DNA of 64,000 bases, taken from positions 1,488,001-1,552,000 of the forward strand of contig NC_019936.1 of the NCBI RefSeq assembly GCF_000327065.1, given 5' to 3'. The stretch comes from Stutzerimonas stutzeri RCH2. GTDB lineage: Bacteria; Pseudomonadota; Gammaproteobacteria; Pseudomonadales; Pseudomonadaceae. Below, one piece after another: positions 46,110 to 55,508 of the stretch (its first letter is position 1; each line of letters starts with the position of its first letter). The translations under genes were made by a program, and so were the position numbers. The notes below the pieces were generated by a model. The model did no database searches, was not told the origin of the DNA, and saw only the letters and a program-made list of their open reading frames with translations.

Positions 46110-46877
46110 TCAAAGCAAGGGGGAGTGCCGTCCGGCGGCGAGGCCTTCGGGCGGATAAGTGCTGGCGCGGGCGCCGAGTTCCAGGCCCTGCCAGGCGAGG
46201 ACGCGCTGGTAGCACTCGGGCAGGGATGTGGCGGTGGCCCAGGCATCGGCCAGCCGCTCGGCGAGCGCCAGATGGCTTTCGGCCTGGCAGCGCAGGTCGC
46301 TGGCGCAGGCGTGATAGAAGCGGTTCACCACGTCGGCCATCGGCTCGCGCCAGTCCTCGATCAGCAGCGCGGCATGCGCCAGCACCACCGGGCGACCGTC
46401 ACGGCTGCGCCGCCAGCGCTGGGCGGTGCCGGCCAGCTTGCGGCCCTCCAGGGTGAGGTTGAAGCGGCCGTCGCAAAATGCACCCGGCACCGCGCCTACA
46501 CCGGCCTTGAGGCCGTTCTCCGCCAGCCACAGCGCCAGGGGTTCGAGCAGCCGTTCATAGGCGATGTCGATGCGCTTGCCGACCTCGTCGCCGCTAGGCA
46601 GCGCGCAGGCCAGGGCGATATTGAGCACGGCAGAGGATTGCGGCACCGGCTCGCCGCCAGTGTCGCGCAGCAGGATCGGCCAGCCCTGCGCCGCGCAGCG
46701 TTGGCTGGCCAGGGCGAAACCGGGCCGGCGCTCAAAGCTGCCGGGCATCACCAGCGCCTGACCGGTGGGGCGCCAGAGCAGCAGCTGGCAGTCGAACAGG
46801 CCGTCGCAGACGCGCTGCAACAAGGCCCGCTCGGCATTCAGGCCAGCGCCCACACTGAACCGGGCGATGCCGTTCAT
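46110..46877 (-). CDS. Lipoate-protein ligase A-like protein
   Basis: 255 residues in the biotin/lipoate ligase fold: LLWRPTGQALVMPG near residue 33, DTGGEPVPQSSAVLNIALAC near 71 and FNLTLEGRKLAGTAQRWRR near 139, whose GRKLAGTAQ Lys is the adenylate-binding residue. It would attach lipoate to lipoyl domains. It is the last gene of the acetoin operon; its ATG overlaps the E2 catalytic-domain stop (ATGA). A dedicated ligase next to a free lipoyl domain is the obvious partner relation. Confidence 0.8.
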   Translation of the reverse strand: MNGIARFSVGAGLNAERALLQRVCDGLFDCQLLLWRPTGQALVMPGSFERRPGFALASQRCAAQGWPILLRDTGGEPVPQSSAVLNIALACALPSGDEVGKRIDIAYERLLEPLALWLAENGLKAGVGAVPGAFCDGRFNLTLEGRKLAGTAQRWRRSRDGRPVVLAHAALLIEDWREPMADVVNRFYHACASDLRCQAESHLALAERLADAWATATSLPECYQRVLAWQGLELGARASTYPPEGLAAGRHSPLL

Positions 46878-47575
46878 GCCGCGTACTCCTCGATACGCCG
46901 GCAGAGATCATCGAGAAACTCTGCCGCCGGCGAGCCGTTGACGGCGCGGTGATCGAAGGTCAGCGACAGGCCCATCCACTCGACTTCCACCAGTTCGCCG
47001 CTCGGCCCGAGTTCCAGCCGCCGCTGAATGCCGCCGACACCCAGGATCGCCACCTGTGGCGGATTGAGGATCGGCGTGAAGTGGTGCACCCGCGACAGCC
47101 CCAGGTTGGAGACGGTAAAGGTGGCGCCGGTCAGTTCCTTGACCGACAGCTTGCCGGCCAGGGCCTTGTCCACCAGCGCCTTGCGCGCCTGGCACAGACT
47201 TTCGCCGTCCAGCTGCTCGGCGTCGAACAGCGCCGGGGCGACCAGCAGATCGCCCGGCAGCGGAATGGCGAGACCCAGGTGCACCGCCACGTGCTGGTGA
47301 ATCACCTCGTCCTCCAGCGTGGCATTGAGCCCGGGATGGGCCTTGAGCGTCTCGATCACCTTGAGAAGCAACAGGTCCTGCACGGACACCGCGCTGCCCT
47401 CGGCCTTCAGTTCGGCGCGACGGGTTTTCAGCGCATCCAGCCGGCATTCGGCGTGGTGAGTCAGCTGCGCGGTGGTCTGCAGGCTTTCGTGCATCTTCGC
47501 CGCGATCATCTTGCGCATGCCCTTGAGCGGCACCCGTTCGGGCGCGCGCTCGGGCAGGATTTCCAGTCGAGTCAT
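46874..47575 (-). CDS. 2-oxo acid dehydrogenase E2 catalytic domain, no lipoyl domain
   Basis: 233 residues consisting only of the acyltransferase core: MRKMIAAKMHESLQTTAQLTHHAE near the N-terminus, FTVSNLGLSRVHHFTPILNPPQVAILGVG near residue 154, and the active-site LTFDHRAVNGSPAAEFL near 207. The lipoyl and peripheral-subunit-binding domains of normal E2 (AcoC) are absent. The lipoyl domain is made from the gene immediately upstream (three bases away), so the E2 is split in two proteins. It would transfer the acetyl group from lipoyl to CoA. Confidence 0.85.
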   Translation of the reverse strand: MTRLEILPERAPERVPLKGMRKMIAAKMHESLQTTAQLTHHAECRLDALKTRRAELKAEGSAVSVQDLLLLKVIETLKAHPGLNATLEDEVIHQHVAVHLGLAIPLPGDLLVAPALFDAEQLDGESLCQARKALVDKALAGKLSVKELTGATFTVSNLGLSRVHHFTPILNPPQVAILGVGGIQRRLELGPSGELVEVEWMGLSLTFDHRAVNGSPAAEFLDDLCRRIEEYAA

Positions 47576-47577
47576 GG

Positions 47578-47811
47578 CTATTCCACCTGGCCGATGACCG
47601 CACCCTTGGCGATCACCGCGTCTTCTTCCTCGATGATCTTCAGCACCCCGGCGACCGGCGCTTCGATCTCGAACTGGGCCTTTTCCGACATGACCTCGGC
47701 GACCAGGTCACCGGCGGCCACTTCGGCGCCGTCGCTGACCAGCCAAGAGGTGATCACCGCTTCGGCGTCACCTTCCCAGAGGTCGTCTGCAATCACGATG
47801 GGGGTACTCAT
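47578..47811 (-). CDS. Free-standing lipoyl (biotin/lipoyl attachment) domain protein
   Basis: 77 residues from the ATG at 47811 (MSTPIVIADDLWEGDAEAV), chosen because AAGGA lies nine bases upstream. A second ATG at 47820 overlaps the E1-beta stop (ATGA) and would add three residues. It is a single lipoyl domain with the lysine in VMSEKAQFEI and the beta-hairpin around it, then APVAGVLKII. It supplies the lipoyl arm missing from the E2 core next door and from E1. Not seen in typical acoABC operons as a separate gene. Confidence 0.85.
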   Translation of the reverse strand: MSTPIVIADDLWEGDAEAVITSWLVSDGAEVAAGDLVAEVMSEKAQFEIEAPVAGVLKIIEEEDAVIAKGAVIGQVE

Positions 47812-47816
47812 AAACG

Positions 47817-48839
47817 TCATTCCTTATGCATGGCGTGGTAGGCGGCCACGATCTTGTCCGCGTTGGGCAAGGCCCATTGCTCCATGACCGGGGTGAAGGG
47901 GATCGGGATGTCGGGAAAGGCCACCCGCTGCGGGCGGGCCTTGAGCATGCCGATGTCGTGCTCGACGACGCTGGCGATGATTTCGCCGCTGACGCCGAAG
48001 CTGTGATAGTCCTCGTCGATCACAATCAGCCGGCCGGTCTTCCGGACCGAGGCGATGACGTGCTCGCGGTCCAGCGGCACCAGGCTGCGCAGGTCGATGA
48101 CCTCGGCGCTGACGCCGTCCTTTTCCAGCTGCGCGGCGGCGCGCAGGGCGTGGTGCACGCCGGCGCCGAGGCTGACCAGGCTGACGTCGCGGCCCTCGCG
48201 CACGGTCTTCGCCTTGCCAATCTCGACGATGTAGGGCTCCTCCGGCACCGGCACCGTGGCGCCTTTCTCGGTGCCCAGCCAGCCCATGCCCTGTAGCGCC
48301 TTGTGGAAGAGGTAGACCACCGGGTTGTCGTCGCGAATCGCCGCGGTCATCAGCCCTTTGGCGTCATAGGCGTTGCTCGGCACCACCACCTTCATGCCCG
48401 GCAGGTGGGCGAAGGTGCCGTAGAGGCACTGCGAGTGCTGCCCGGCGTCCGAATAGCCGGCGCCGGTCGAGGCCATCAGCACCATCGGCACCGGCACCTT
48501 GCCGCCGGAGAAGTAGGTGTTCTTGGCCATCAGGTTGTAGATGGCATCCATGCAGACGCCGAAGAAGTCGACGAACATCAGCTCGACGATCGGCCGCATG
48601 CCGTCCGAGGCGGCGCCCACGGCGGCGCCGATGAAGGCGGTTTCGGAGATCGGCGTGTCGCGGATGCGCGTCTTGCCGAACTCCTCATACAGCCCGCGGG
48701 TGTTGCCGAACACGCCGCCGAGCTGGCCGATGTCCTCGCCCATCACGAACACCTTCGGGTCCAGGCGCATCTCCTGCGCCACGGCTTCGGCCATGGCGCG
48801 GGCGACGGTGAGCTTTCTTTCTTTTACTGCTGTGGTCAT
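47817..48839 (-). CDS. acoB: Acetoin dehydrogenase E1 component, beta subunit
   Basis: 340 residues of the transketolase-like beta fold: KVFVMGEDIGQLGGVFGNTRGL near residue 29, FFGVCMDAIYNLMAKN, and the C-terminal transketolase domain with SLVSLGAGVHHALRAA and DLRSLVPLDREHV. It pairs with the TPP-binding alpha subunit at 50022. Operon order alpha, butanediol dehydrogenase, beta is unusual because the dehydrogenase splits the E1 pair. Start: ATG at 48839 with GGAG eight bases upstream. AcoR and bdh in context indicate acetoin rather than pyruvate or branched-chain acids. Confidence 0.87.
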   Translation of the reverse strand: MTTAVKERKLTVARAMAEAVAQEMRLDPKVFVMGEDIGQLGGVFGNTRGLYEEFGKTRIRDTPISETAFIGAAVGAASDGMRPIVELMFVDFFGVCMDAIYNLMAKNTYFSGGKVPVPMVLMASTGAGYSDAGQHSQCLYGTFAHLPGMKVVVPSNAYDAKGLMTAAIRDDNPVVYLFHKALQGMGWLGTEKGATVPVPEEPYIVEIGKAKTVREGRDVSLVSLGAGVHHALRAAAQLEKDGVSAEVIDLRSLVPLDREHVIASVRKTGRLIVIDEDYHSFGVSGEIIASVVEHDIGMLKARPQRVAFPDIPIPFTPVMEQWALPNADKIVAAYHAMHKE

Positions 48840-48852
48840 GGGGTTCTCCTGC

Positions 48853-49941
48853 TCAGCCGGCCAGCGCGCCGGGACTGACGATGATCTTGACGTTGCGGTC
48901 CTTGTGGTTGGCCAGCTCCTCGAAGCCCTGTTCGAGGATGTTGTCCAGGCCGATGCGGCCGGTGATCAGCGGGGTGACGTCGATGCGCCCGTCGTCGATC
49001 AGGGCGATGACATCGGCGAATTCGCCGGCATAGGCGAGCGAGCCGATCACCTGTTTTTCAGTGGCGACGATCTCGAAGAAGTTGAATTCCGAGGGTTCCT
49101 CGAAGATGCCCACCATCACGCAGCGACCAGCCTTGCGGATCACGTCGATGGCGAGCTTGGCGGTGGCCTTGTGGCCGATGCACTCGAAGGAGACGCCGGC
49201 ACCGTAGCCGCCGGTGAGCGCCTTGATTTCGGCGATGGCGTCGCACTCGCTGGGGTCGATGACCCAGTTGGCACCGACTTCCAGCGCCTTGGCCTTGCGT
49301 GCGGCGGACATCTCCAGGGCGATCACCTGGCCGGCGCCAGCGGCCTTGGCGCACATGATGGTGCACAGGCCAATGGTGCCGGCGCCGACCACTACCACGG
49401 TTTCGCCGAGCAGGCTGCCGGCCTTCTTCACCGCGTGCATGCCGACTGCCAGCGGCTCGATCAGCGCGCCGGCTTCCAGCGGAAATCCTTCAGGCAAGCG
49501 GTAGAGCAACTCGGCCGGCACGTTGACGAACTCGGCGAAGGCGCCGTTGTTCATTAGGCCGGTGAAGGCGAGCTGCTCGCAAAGGTTGTACTGGCCGGTC
49601 TTGCAGAAACGGCACTGCCCGCAATGCTGGCAGGCATCGGCGGCGACCTTGTCGCCAGGCGCGTAGCCCTCGACGCCTTCACCGATGGCGACGATCTCGC
49701 CGCAGAACTCGTGGCCGAGGATGCACTGGCCTTTGATGCCGGTGAGCGGGTGCGGCGCGTCCACCGGAATGAACACCGGGCCGGCGAGGTATTCGTGCAG
49801 GTCGGAGCCACAGATGCCGCACCAGTGCACGCGAATCTGTACCCAACCCGGTTGCGGCGCGCCGGGCAGCGGCACCTGTTCCAGGCGGATGTCCTTGCGA
49901 CCGTGCCAGACGGCGGCGGTCATGGTGGCTTGGCTGTTCAT
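48853..49941 (-). CDS. bdh: 2,3-Butanediol dehydrogenase (zinc MDR)
   Basis: 362 residues of a zinc-dependent MDR alcohol dehydrogenase: WCGICGSDLHEYL (catalytic zinc Cys), GHEFCGEIVAIG (second ligands), the structural-zinc cluster CQHCGQCRFCKTGQYNLC, and the coenzyme loop VVVVGAGTIGLC. It interconverts 2,3-butanediol and acetoin with NAD. It lies between the two E1 subunit genes of the acetoin operon, 13 bases before acoB. Its leader (49951-49964) has an AGAACAACAAGAGG start region typical of Hfq/Crc control. Confidence 0.9.
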   Translation of the reverse strand: MNSQATMTAAVWHGRKDIRLEQVPLPGAPQPGWVQIRVHWCGICGSDLHEYLAGPVFIPVDAPHPLTGIKGQCILGHEFCGEIVAIGEGVEGYAPGDKVAADACQHCGQCRFCKTGQYNLCEQLAFTGLMNNGAFAEFVNVPAELLYRLPEGFPLEAGALIEPLAVGMHAVKKAGSLLGETVVVVGAGTIGLCTIMCAKAAGAGQVIALEMSAARKAKALEVGANWVIDPSECDAIAEIKALTGGYGAGVSFECIGHKATAKLAIDVIRKAGRCVMVGIFEEPSEFNFFEIVATEKQVIGSLAYAGEFADVIALIDDGRIDVTPLITGRIGLDNILEQGFEELANHKDRNVKIIVSPGALAG

Positions 49942-49950
49942 GGTGGTGTT

Positions 49951-49964
49951 CCTCTTGTTGTTCT
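49951..49964 (-). promoter_or_regulatory. Hfq/Crc-like A-rich motif at the bdh ribosome site
   Basis: The minus strand reads AGAACAACAAGAGG just upstream of the bdh ATG (49941). It matches the AANAANAA pattern of Pseudomonas catabolite-activity motifs and includes the AGAGG ribosome site, so Hfq-Crc binding there would block translation. Confidence 0.6.
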
Positions 49965-50021
49965 GCTGTGTCCGCGTTTCGCGAGCAGGCTCGCTTCTGC
50001 GGTCTTCGGGACTGACCTGCG

Positions 50022-51011
50022 CTACACGAAGACCTTCTCCAGCGCCTCTTCCGGGCGCGGGTAGGGGCTTTCGCGGGCGAACTGCACCGCTTCGTCGATG
50101 CGCCCGCGGGCGCGCGCCGCGATGTCTTCGGCCTGCGCTTCGCTCAGCACGCCTTCGTCGATCAGGCGTTGGCGGTAGCCGGGGATCGGGTCCTTTTTTA
50201 TCAGGCCGTCCTTTTCGCCTTCGGGGCGGTAGGTTTCGCCGTCACCCATGAAGTGGCCGGCCAGGCGATAGGTCTCGATCTCGATCAGGGTCGGGCCGCC
50301 ACCGGCACGGGCGCGCTCGATGGCTTCACCGGCGGCGCGGAACACGCCGTCCGGGTCGTTGTTCTCGACGAACACACCGGGCATGCCGTAGGCCGCGGCG
50401 CGCACGTGGTGCTGCGCGATGCAAGTGGCGCTGGCCTTGGCCACCGAGATGCCCCAGGCGTTGTCCTCGATGACGAACACCACCGGCAGCTTCCACAGCG
50501 CCGCGAGGTTCAGCGTTTCGTGGAACGCGCCCTGGTTGGCCGCGCCCTCGCCGATGAAGGACACGGCCACGCCGGGCTTGCCCTGCATCTGCCGCGATAG
50601 CGCCGCGCCGACCGCTGGGCCCATGCCCTCGGCGATGATCCCCGAGCAGGAGAAATTCACCCGGCCATCGAACAGGTGCATATGCCCGCCGCGCCCGCCG
50701 GAAAGACCAGTGGCCTTGCCGAAGATCTCGGCCATCATCTCGTTGAGGTCGACGCCCTTGGCCACGGCGATGTGGTGCGGGCGATGGGTGGCGGTGACGA
50801 TGTCCTCTGCCTCGAGGTGGGCACAAACGCCCACCGCGCAGGGCTCCTGGCCGTTGGAAAGGTGCATCTCGCCGGGGATCGGCCCCTTGGCCATGTTGAA
50901 CACCGGCGTCTTGCCTTCCATGTAGATGCGCTCGATGGACTCCTCCATGTAGCGGCTGGTCAGCATCTGCTCGTACATCCACAGGCGCTGCGAGTTGTTG
51001 GGCTGGGTCAT
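50022..51011 (-). CDS. acoA: Acetoin dehydrogenase E1 component, alpha subunit
   Basis: 329 residues from the ATG at 51011 (MTQPNNSQRLWMYEQML) with AGGGAG eight bases upstream. TPP-dependent E1 alpha: GLSGGRGGHMHLFD near residue 100, the TPP-binding VSFIGEGAANQGAFHETLNLAALWKLP and VVFVIEDNAWGIS in parts. It decarboxylates acetoin to acetaldehyde and acetyl-lipoyl with the beta subunit. It follows the GMC oxidoreductase by 25 bases and starts the aco part of the operon. Confidence 0.88.
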   Translation of the reverse strand: MTQPNNSQRLWMYEQMLTSRYMEESIERIYMEGKTPVFNMAKGPIPGEMHLSNGQEPCAVGVCAHLEAEDIVTATHRPHHIAVAKGVDLNEMMAEIFGKATGLSGGRGGHMHLFDGRVNFSCSGIIAEGMGPAVGAALSRQMQGKPGVAVSFIGEGAANQGAFHETLNLAALWKLPVVFVIEDNAWGISVAKASATCIAQHHVRAAAYGMPGVFVENNDPDGVFRAAGEAIERARAGGGPTLIEIETYRLAGHFMGDGETYRPEGEKDGLIKKDPIPGYRQRLIDEGVLSEAQAEDIAARARGRIDEAVQFARESPYPRPEEALEKVFV

Positions 51012-51036
51012 GGGTGGACTCCCTTGTAGTGGCGGG

Positions 51037-52614
51037 TCAGATCGCGCGTTCGTTGAGCAGCCGGCCGATCTGCTCGGCCTGGCGCAGGGCCAGCGCGACG
51101 ATGGTGAGGGTGGGGTTCTGGCCGCCGCTGGTGGTGAACTGGCTGCCATCGGAGACGAACAGGTTGGGGATGTCATGGCTTTGGCCCCACTTGTTCACCA
51201 CGCCGTCACGCGCCATGGCGCTCATGCGGTTGGTGCCCATGTTGTGGCTGGCCGGGTAGGGCGGCAGCTCGATGATGTCGGTGGCGCCGGCGGCCTCGTA
51301 GCACCTGGCGGTGGCGGCAACGCCGTGCTTGCGCATGGCGGCATCCATCGGGTGGTCGCTCTTGGTCACTACCGGAATCGGCAGGCCGTACTGGTCCTTC
51401 TCGCTGTCATGCAGGGTGATGCGGTTGCTCTCCAGCGGCAGGTCCTCACCACACAACCAGACGCCGGACATGTGGTTGTACTTCTCCATCCGCGAGGTGA
51501 ACTGCTTGCCCCAGCCCTTGGGTGTGGGGTCAAGGAAGGCGGAGAGGAAGGGCAGGCCGAGGGCGAGGATTTCCAGCCGGTAACCGCCGACGAAACCGCG
51601 CGACGGATCGTTGTAGGACTCGTCCGAGATCACCCCGGCGCAGGTGGTGCCGCGGTGCATGTTCACCGGCTTGGGCATTACCGCGAAGATGCCGGCGGTG
51701 GTGTGGGTCATGTAGTTGCGCCCGACCTGGCCGGAGGAGTTGGCCAGCCCGTCGGGGAACATTGCCGAGGCGGAGTTGAGCAACAGGCGCGGCGACTCGA
51801 TGGAGTTGCCCGCCACGCAGACCACCCGGGCCTTCTGCCGCTGGATGGTGCCGCTGGCATCGGCGTAGACCACGGCATTGGCGCGGCCCTTGGCGTCATG
51901 CTCGATGCGCAGCACCATCGACTGCGGCCGCACCTCGCAGTAGCCGCTGGCTTCGGCGCGGGGAATGTCGGTGTAGAGCGTCGACCACTTCGCGCCCATC
52001 TTGCAGCCCTGCATGCAGAATCCGAGCTGCTGGCAGGCGGCGCGATCGTCGTAGGGCTCGGTGTTGATCGCCATCGGCCCGGAGAGGATCTCCTTGTAGC
52101 CGACCCGCTTGGCGCCTGTGGCCAGCACCTTGAAGGAGTTGTGCCAGGGGTGATAGTCCATGCCGGTGCTCGGCCCGGTCACGCCCATGTGCTTCTCGGC
52201 CTTCTCGTACCAGGGCGCCATCTCCTCCAGCGTCACCGGCCAGTCGAGCAGGTTGGCGCCGGCGATGTCGCCATTGATGCTCTGCATCTTGAATTCGAAG
52301 TCGCGAAAGCGCAGGGCGATGCCGGCCCAGTGCACCGTGCTGCCGCCGACGCCCTTGACGATCCAGGCGGGCAGGGTCGGGTTGTTCTCGGTCAGGTGCC
52401 AGCCACCGGCGGCCTGGCGTTTGTCGAGCCAGGAGATCTTCTTGAACATCGCCCACTCGTCGTTCTCGATGTCCTCCAGCGTGTGGCGCTTGCCGGCTTC
52501 GAGCACCACGCTGCGAATCTTCTGTTTGGCCAGCGCGTTGGCGAGCGTCCCGCCGCCGGCACCGGAGCCGATGATCACCACGACGCCATCGTCATCCTGG
52601 GCAAAAGTTGCCAT
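51037..52614 (-). CDS. GMC oxidoreductase, gluconate-2-dehydrogenase large-subunit type
   Basis: 525 residues. N-terminal FAD-binding VVIIGSGAGGGTLANALAK (12-30), GVGGSTVHWAGIALRF near residue 88, and the C-terminal ASHNMGTNRMS and SGGQNPTLTIVALALRQ with the active-site His/Asn region are present, so it should be a flavoprotein dehydrogenase for a polyol or sugar-type substrate. No signal peptide; export is expected by hitch-hiking on the Tat-tagged partner at 52664. It has no cytochrome subunit beside it. Transcribed in the AcoR operon, so its substrate may be linked to acetoin or butanediol. Confidence 0.85.
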   Translation of the reverse strand: MATFAQDDDGVVVIIGSGAGGGTLANALAKQKIRSVVLEAGKRHTLEDIENDEWAMFKKISWLDKRQAAGGWHLTENNPTLPAWIVKGVGGSTVHWAGIALRFRDFEFKMQSINGDIAGANLLDWPVTLEEMAPWYEKAEKHMGVTGPSTGMDYHPWHNSFKVLATGAKRVGYKEILSGPMAINTEPYDDRAACQQLGFCMQGCKMGAKWSTLYTDIPRAEASGYCEVRPQSMVLRIEHDAKGRANAVVYADASGTIQRQKARVVCVAGNSIESPRLLLNSASAMFPDGLANSSGQVGRNYMTHTTAGIFAVMPKPVNMHRGTTCAGVISDESYNDPSRGFVGGYRLEILALGLPFLSAFLDPTPKGWGKQFTSRMEKYNHMSGVWLCGEDLPLESNRITLHDSEKDQYGLPIPVVTKSDHPMDAAMRKHGVAATARCYEAAGATDIIELPPYPASHNMGTNRMSAMARDGVVNKWGQSHDIPNLFVSDGSQFTTSGGQNPTLTIVALALRQAEQIGRLLNERAI

Positions 52615-52627
52615 GGGGTATTCCTCG

Positions 52628-52643
52628 TCTTGTTCTTGTTGTT
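52628..52643 (-). promoter_or_regulatory. Hfq/Crc-like A-rich motif before the GMC gene
   Basis: AACAACAAGAACAAGA on the minus strand, 14 bases before the GMC ATG (52614), ahead of a GAGGA ribosome site. It is a long AAN-repeat of the kind bound by Hfq-Crc in pseudomonads. Confidence 0.65.
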
Positions 52644-52663
52644 ATCCCGTGTGCACGGAGTGG

Positions 52664-53167
52664 TCAGAGCCAGTTCAGATCGTCGAAGCCGCGGTTGACG
52701 TAGCCGCCGTATTCCCAGGACGAACCCTCGTAGCCGAACAGCGGGAACAGCGCCTTGTTGTCGTACAGGCCGAACATCAGGCTGCTGCGCACGGCCTTGA
52801 AGAAGGGGGTGTTTTCGATCTCGGTCAGCAGGGCTACCCGCTCGGCCTCGTCGAGCTGTTCGAATGGCGAGCCATGGAACTGGCGCGCCTGCTGTTGCAG
52901 GTCGTCCAGGCCGCTAGCCACCAGCGCTGGCTGTTCATCCACCAAGCCGAGCAGGGGCTGCACGTAGTGGTGGTCGCTGATGAACTCGTGGGGAAATACA
53001 TCGCGGCCCATGCGCAGCAGGCCATCGGGCAGGTCTGGCAGGCGTTCCTCGGCGAGCAGGTTCACCGGGATCAGTTGCGACAGGCTGAATGCCAGCAAGG
53101 ACTGGCCGGAAATGGAAAGAAAACGTCGCCGGTTTAGCGTGCCGTGCGGGCGAGCTGAATCGTGCAT
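52664..53167 (-). CDS. Gluconate 2-dehydrogenase subunit 3-family protein (Tat signal)
   Basis: 167 residues. A twin-arginine signal LNRRRFLSISG (residues 11-21) is followed by a hydrophobic stretch and the subunit-3 domain (about 45-165). These small subunits carry the Tat signal and bring the flavoprotein subunit across the membrane. First gene of the operon, about 80 bases after the predicted sigma-54 start, so its transcript level is set by AcoR. It is 49 bases upstream of the GMC gene. Confidence 0.83.
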   Translation of the reverse strand: MHDSARPHGTLNRRRFLSISGQSLLAFSLSQLIPVNLLAEERLPDLPDGLLRMGRDVFPHEFISDHHYVQPLLGLVDEQPALVASGLDDLQQQARQFHGSPFEQLDEAERVALLTEIENTPFFKAVRSSLMFGLYDNKALFPLFGYEGSSWEYGGYVNRGFDDLNWL

Positions 53168-53258
53168 GACATAGCTCCTGATTATTACCGGCAGTTCCGT
53201 GGTGATCGGAATGCTGGCGATCTTGTTATGCGAAGAGTTTGTTCCGCAAAACAGTAGG

Positions 53259-53274
53259 AGCAGTTGTCATGCCA
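53259..53274 (-). promoter_or_regulatory. Sigma-54 promoter of the acetoin operon
   Basis: The minus strand reads TGGCATGACAACTGCT: the GG of the -24 element and the GC of the -12 element are spaced correctly (TGGCAY-N5-NTGCT). Transcription would begin near 53248 and read into the operon at 53167. The activator gene acoR lies divergently upstream, and three matching activator-like sites are 85-135 bases further upstream. Confidence 0.85.
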
Positions 53275-53357
53275 ACTTTTAGTAAGGACTTTACCTTTGG
53301 ATAAGTGATTGATACATATGGTTTTTAGGTAACTTGATGGTGTTGTTGTGTTTGATG

Positions 53358-53409
53358 TGTAAAGCGCTTTGAACGTTACACCTGTAAAGCGCTGTAAAGC
53401 GCTTTACAG
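53358..53409. promoter_or_regulatory. Putative AcoR upstream activating sites (three TGTAAAGCGC copies)
   Basis: TGTAAAGCGCTTT at 53358-53370, TGTAAAGCGC at 53383-53392 and TGTAAAGCGC again from 53393, the last forming a perfect 18-bp palindrome (CTGTAAAGCGCTTTACAG, 53392-53409). They lie about 110-160 bases upstream of the predicted operon start, the right place for enhancer-like sites of a sigma-54 activator, and about 155-205 bases before acoR, so acoR may be autoregulated. Confidence 0.75.
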
Positions 53410-53562
53410 TACGGCGACAAACAATATGAACAGAAAAAGTGCTTCTAAAGTTCAGGCTGGTCTGTGCGGTTCTATGGTTTATCCTCTGTTTATTGCAAAA
53501 CAATAAAGCGTTTCGCTGGAGTGGCCCGCGTCAGTCTGGCGCGAGCGCTTCGAGGAGGAGGC

Positions 53563-55494
<1,932 letters not shown>

Positions 55495-55508
55495 CCGGCG
55501 CCGGGGCT

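Noticed and set aside
50995..52698. A 567-codon plus-strand frame
   Set aside because: It is antisense to the GMC oxidoreductase, which has intact FAD and active-site motifs on the minus strand.
53358..53409. CcpA cre-like operators
   Set aside because: TGTAAAGCGCTTTACA resembles a cre site, but that system belongs to Firmicutes; an AcoR upstream site explains position and spacing better.
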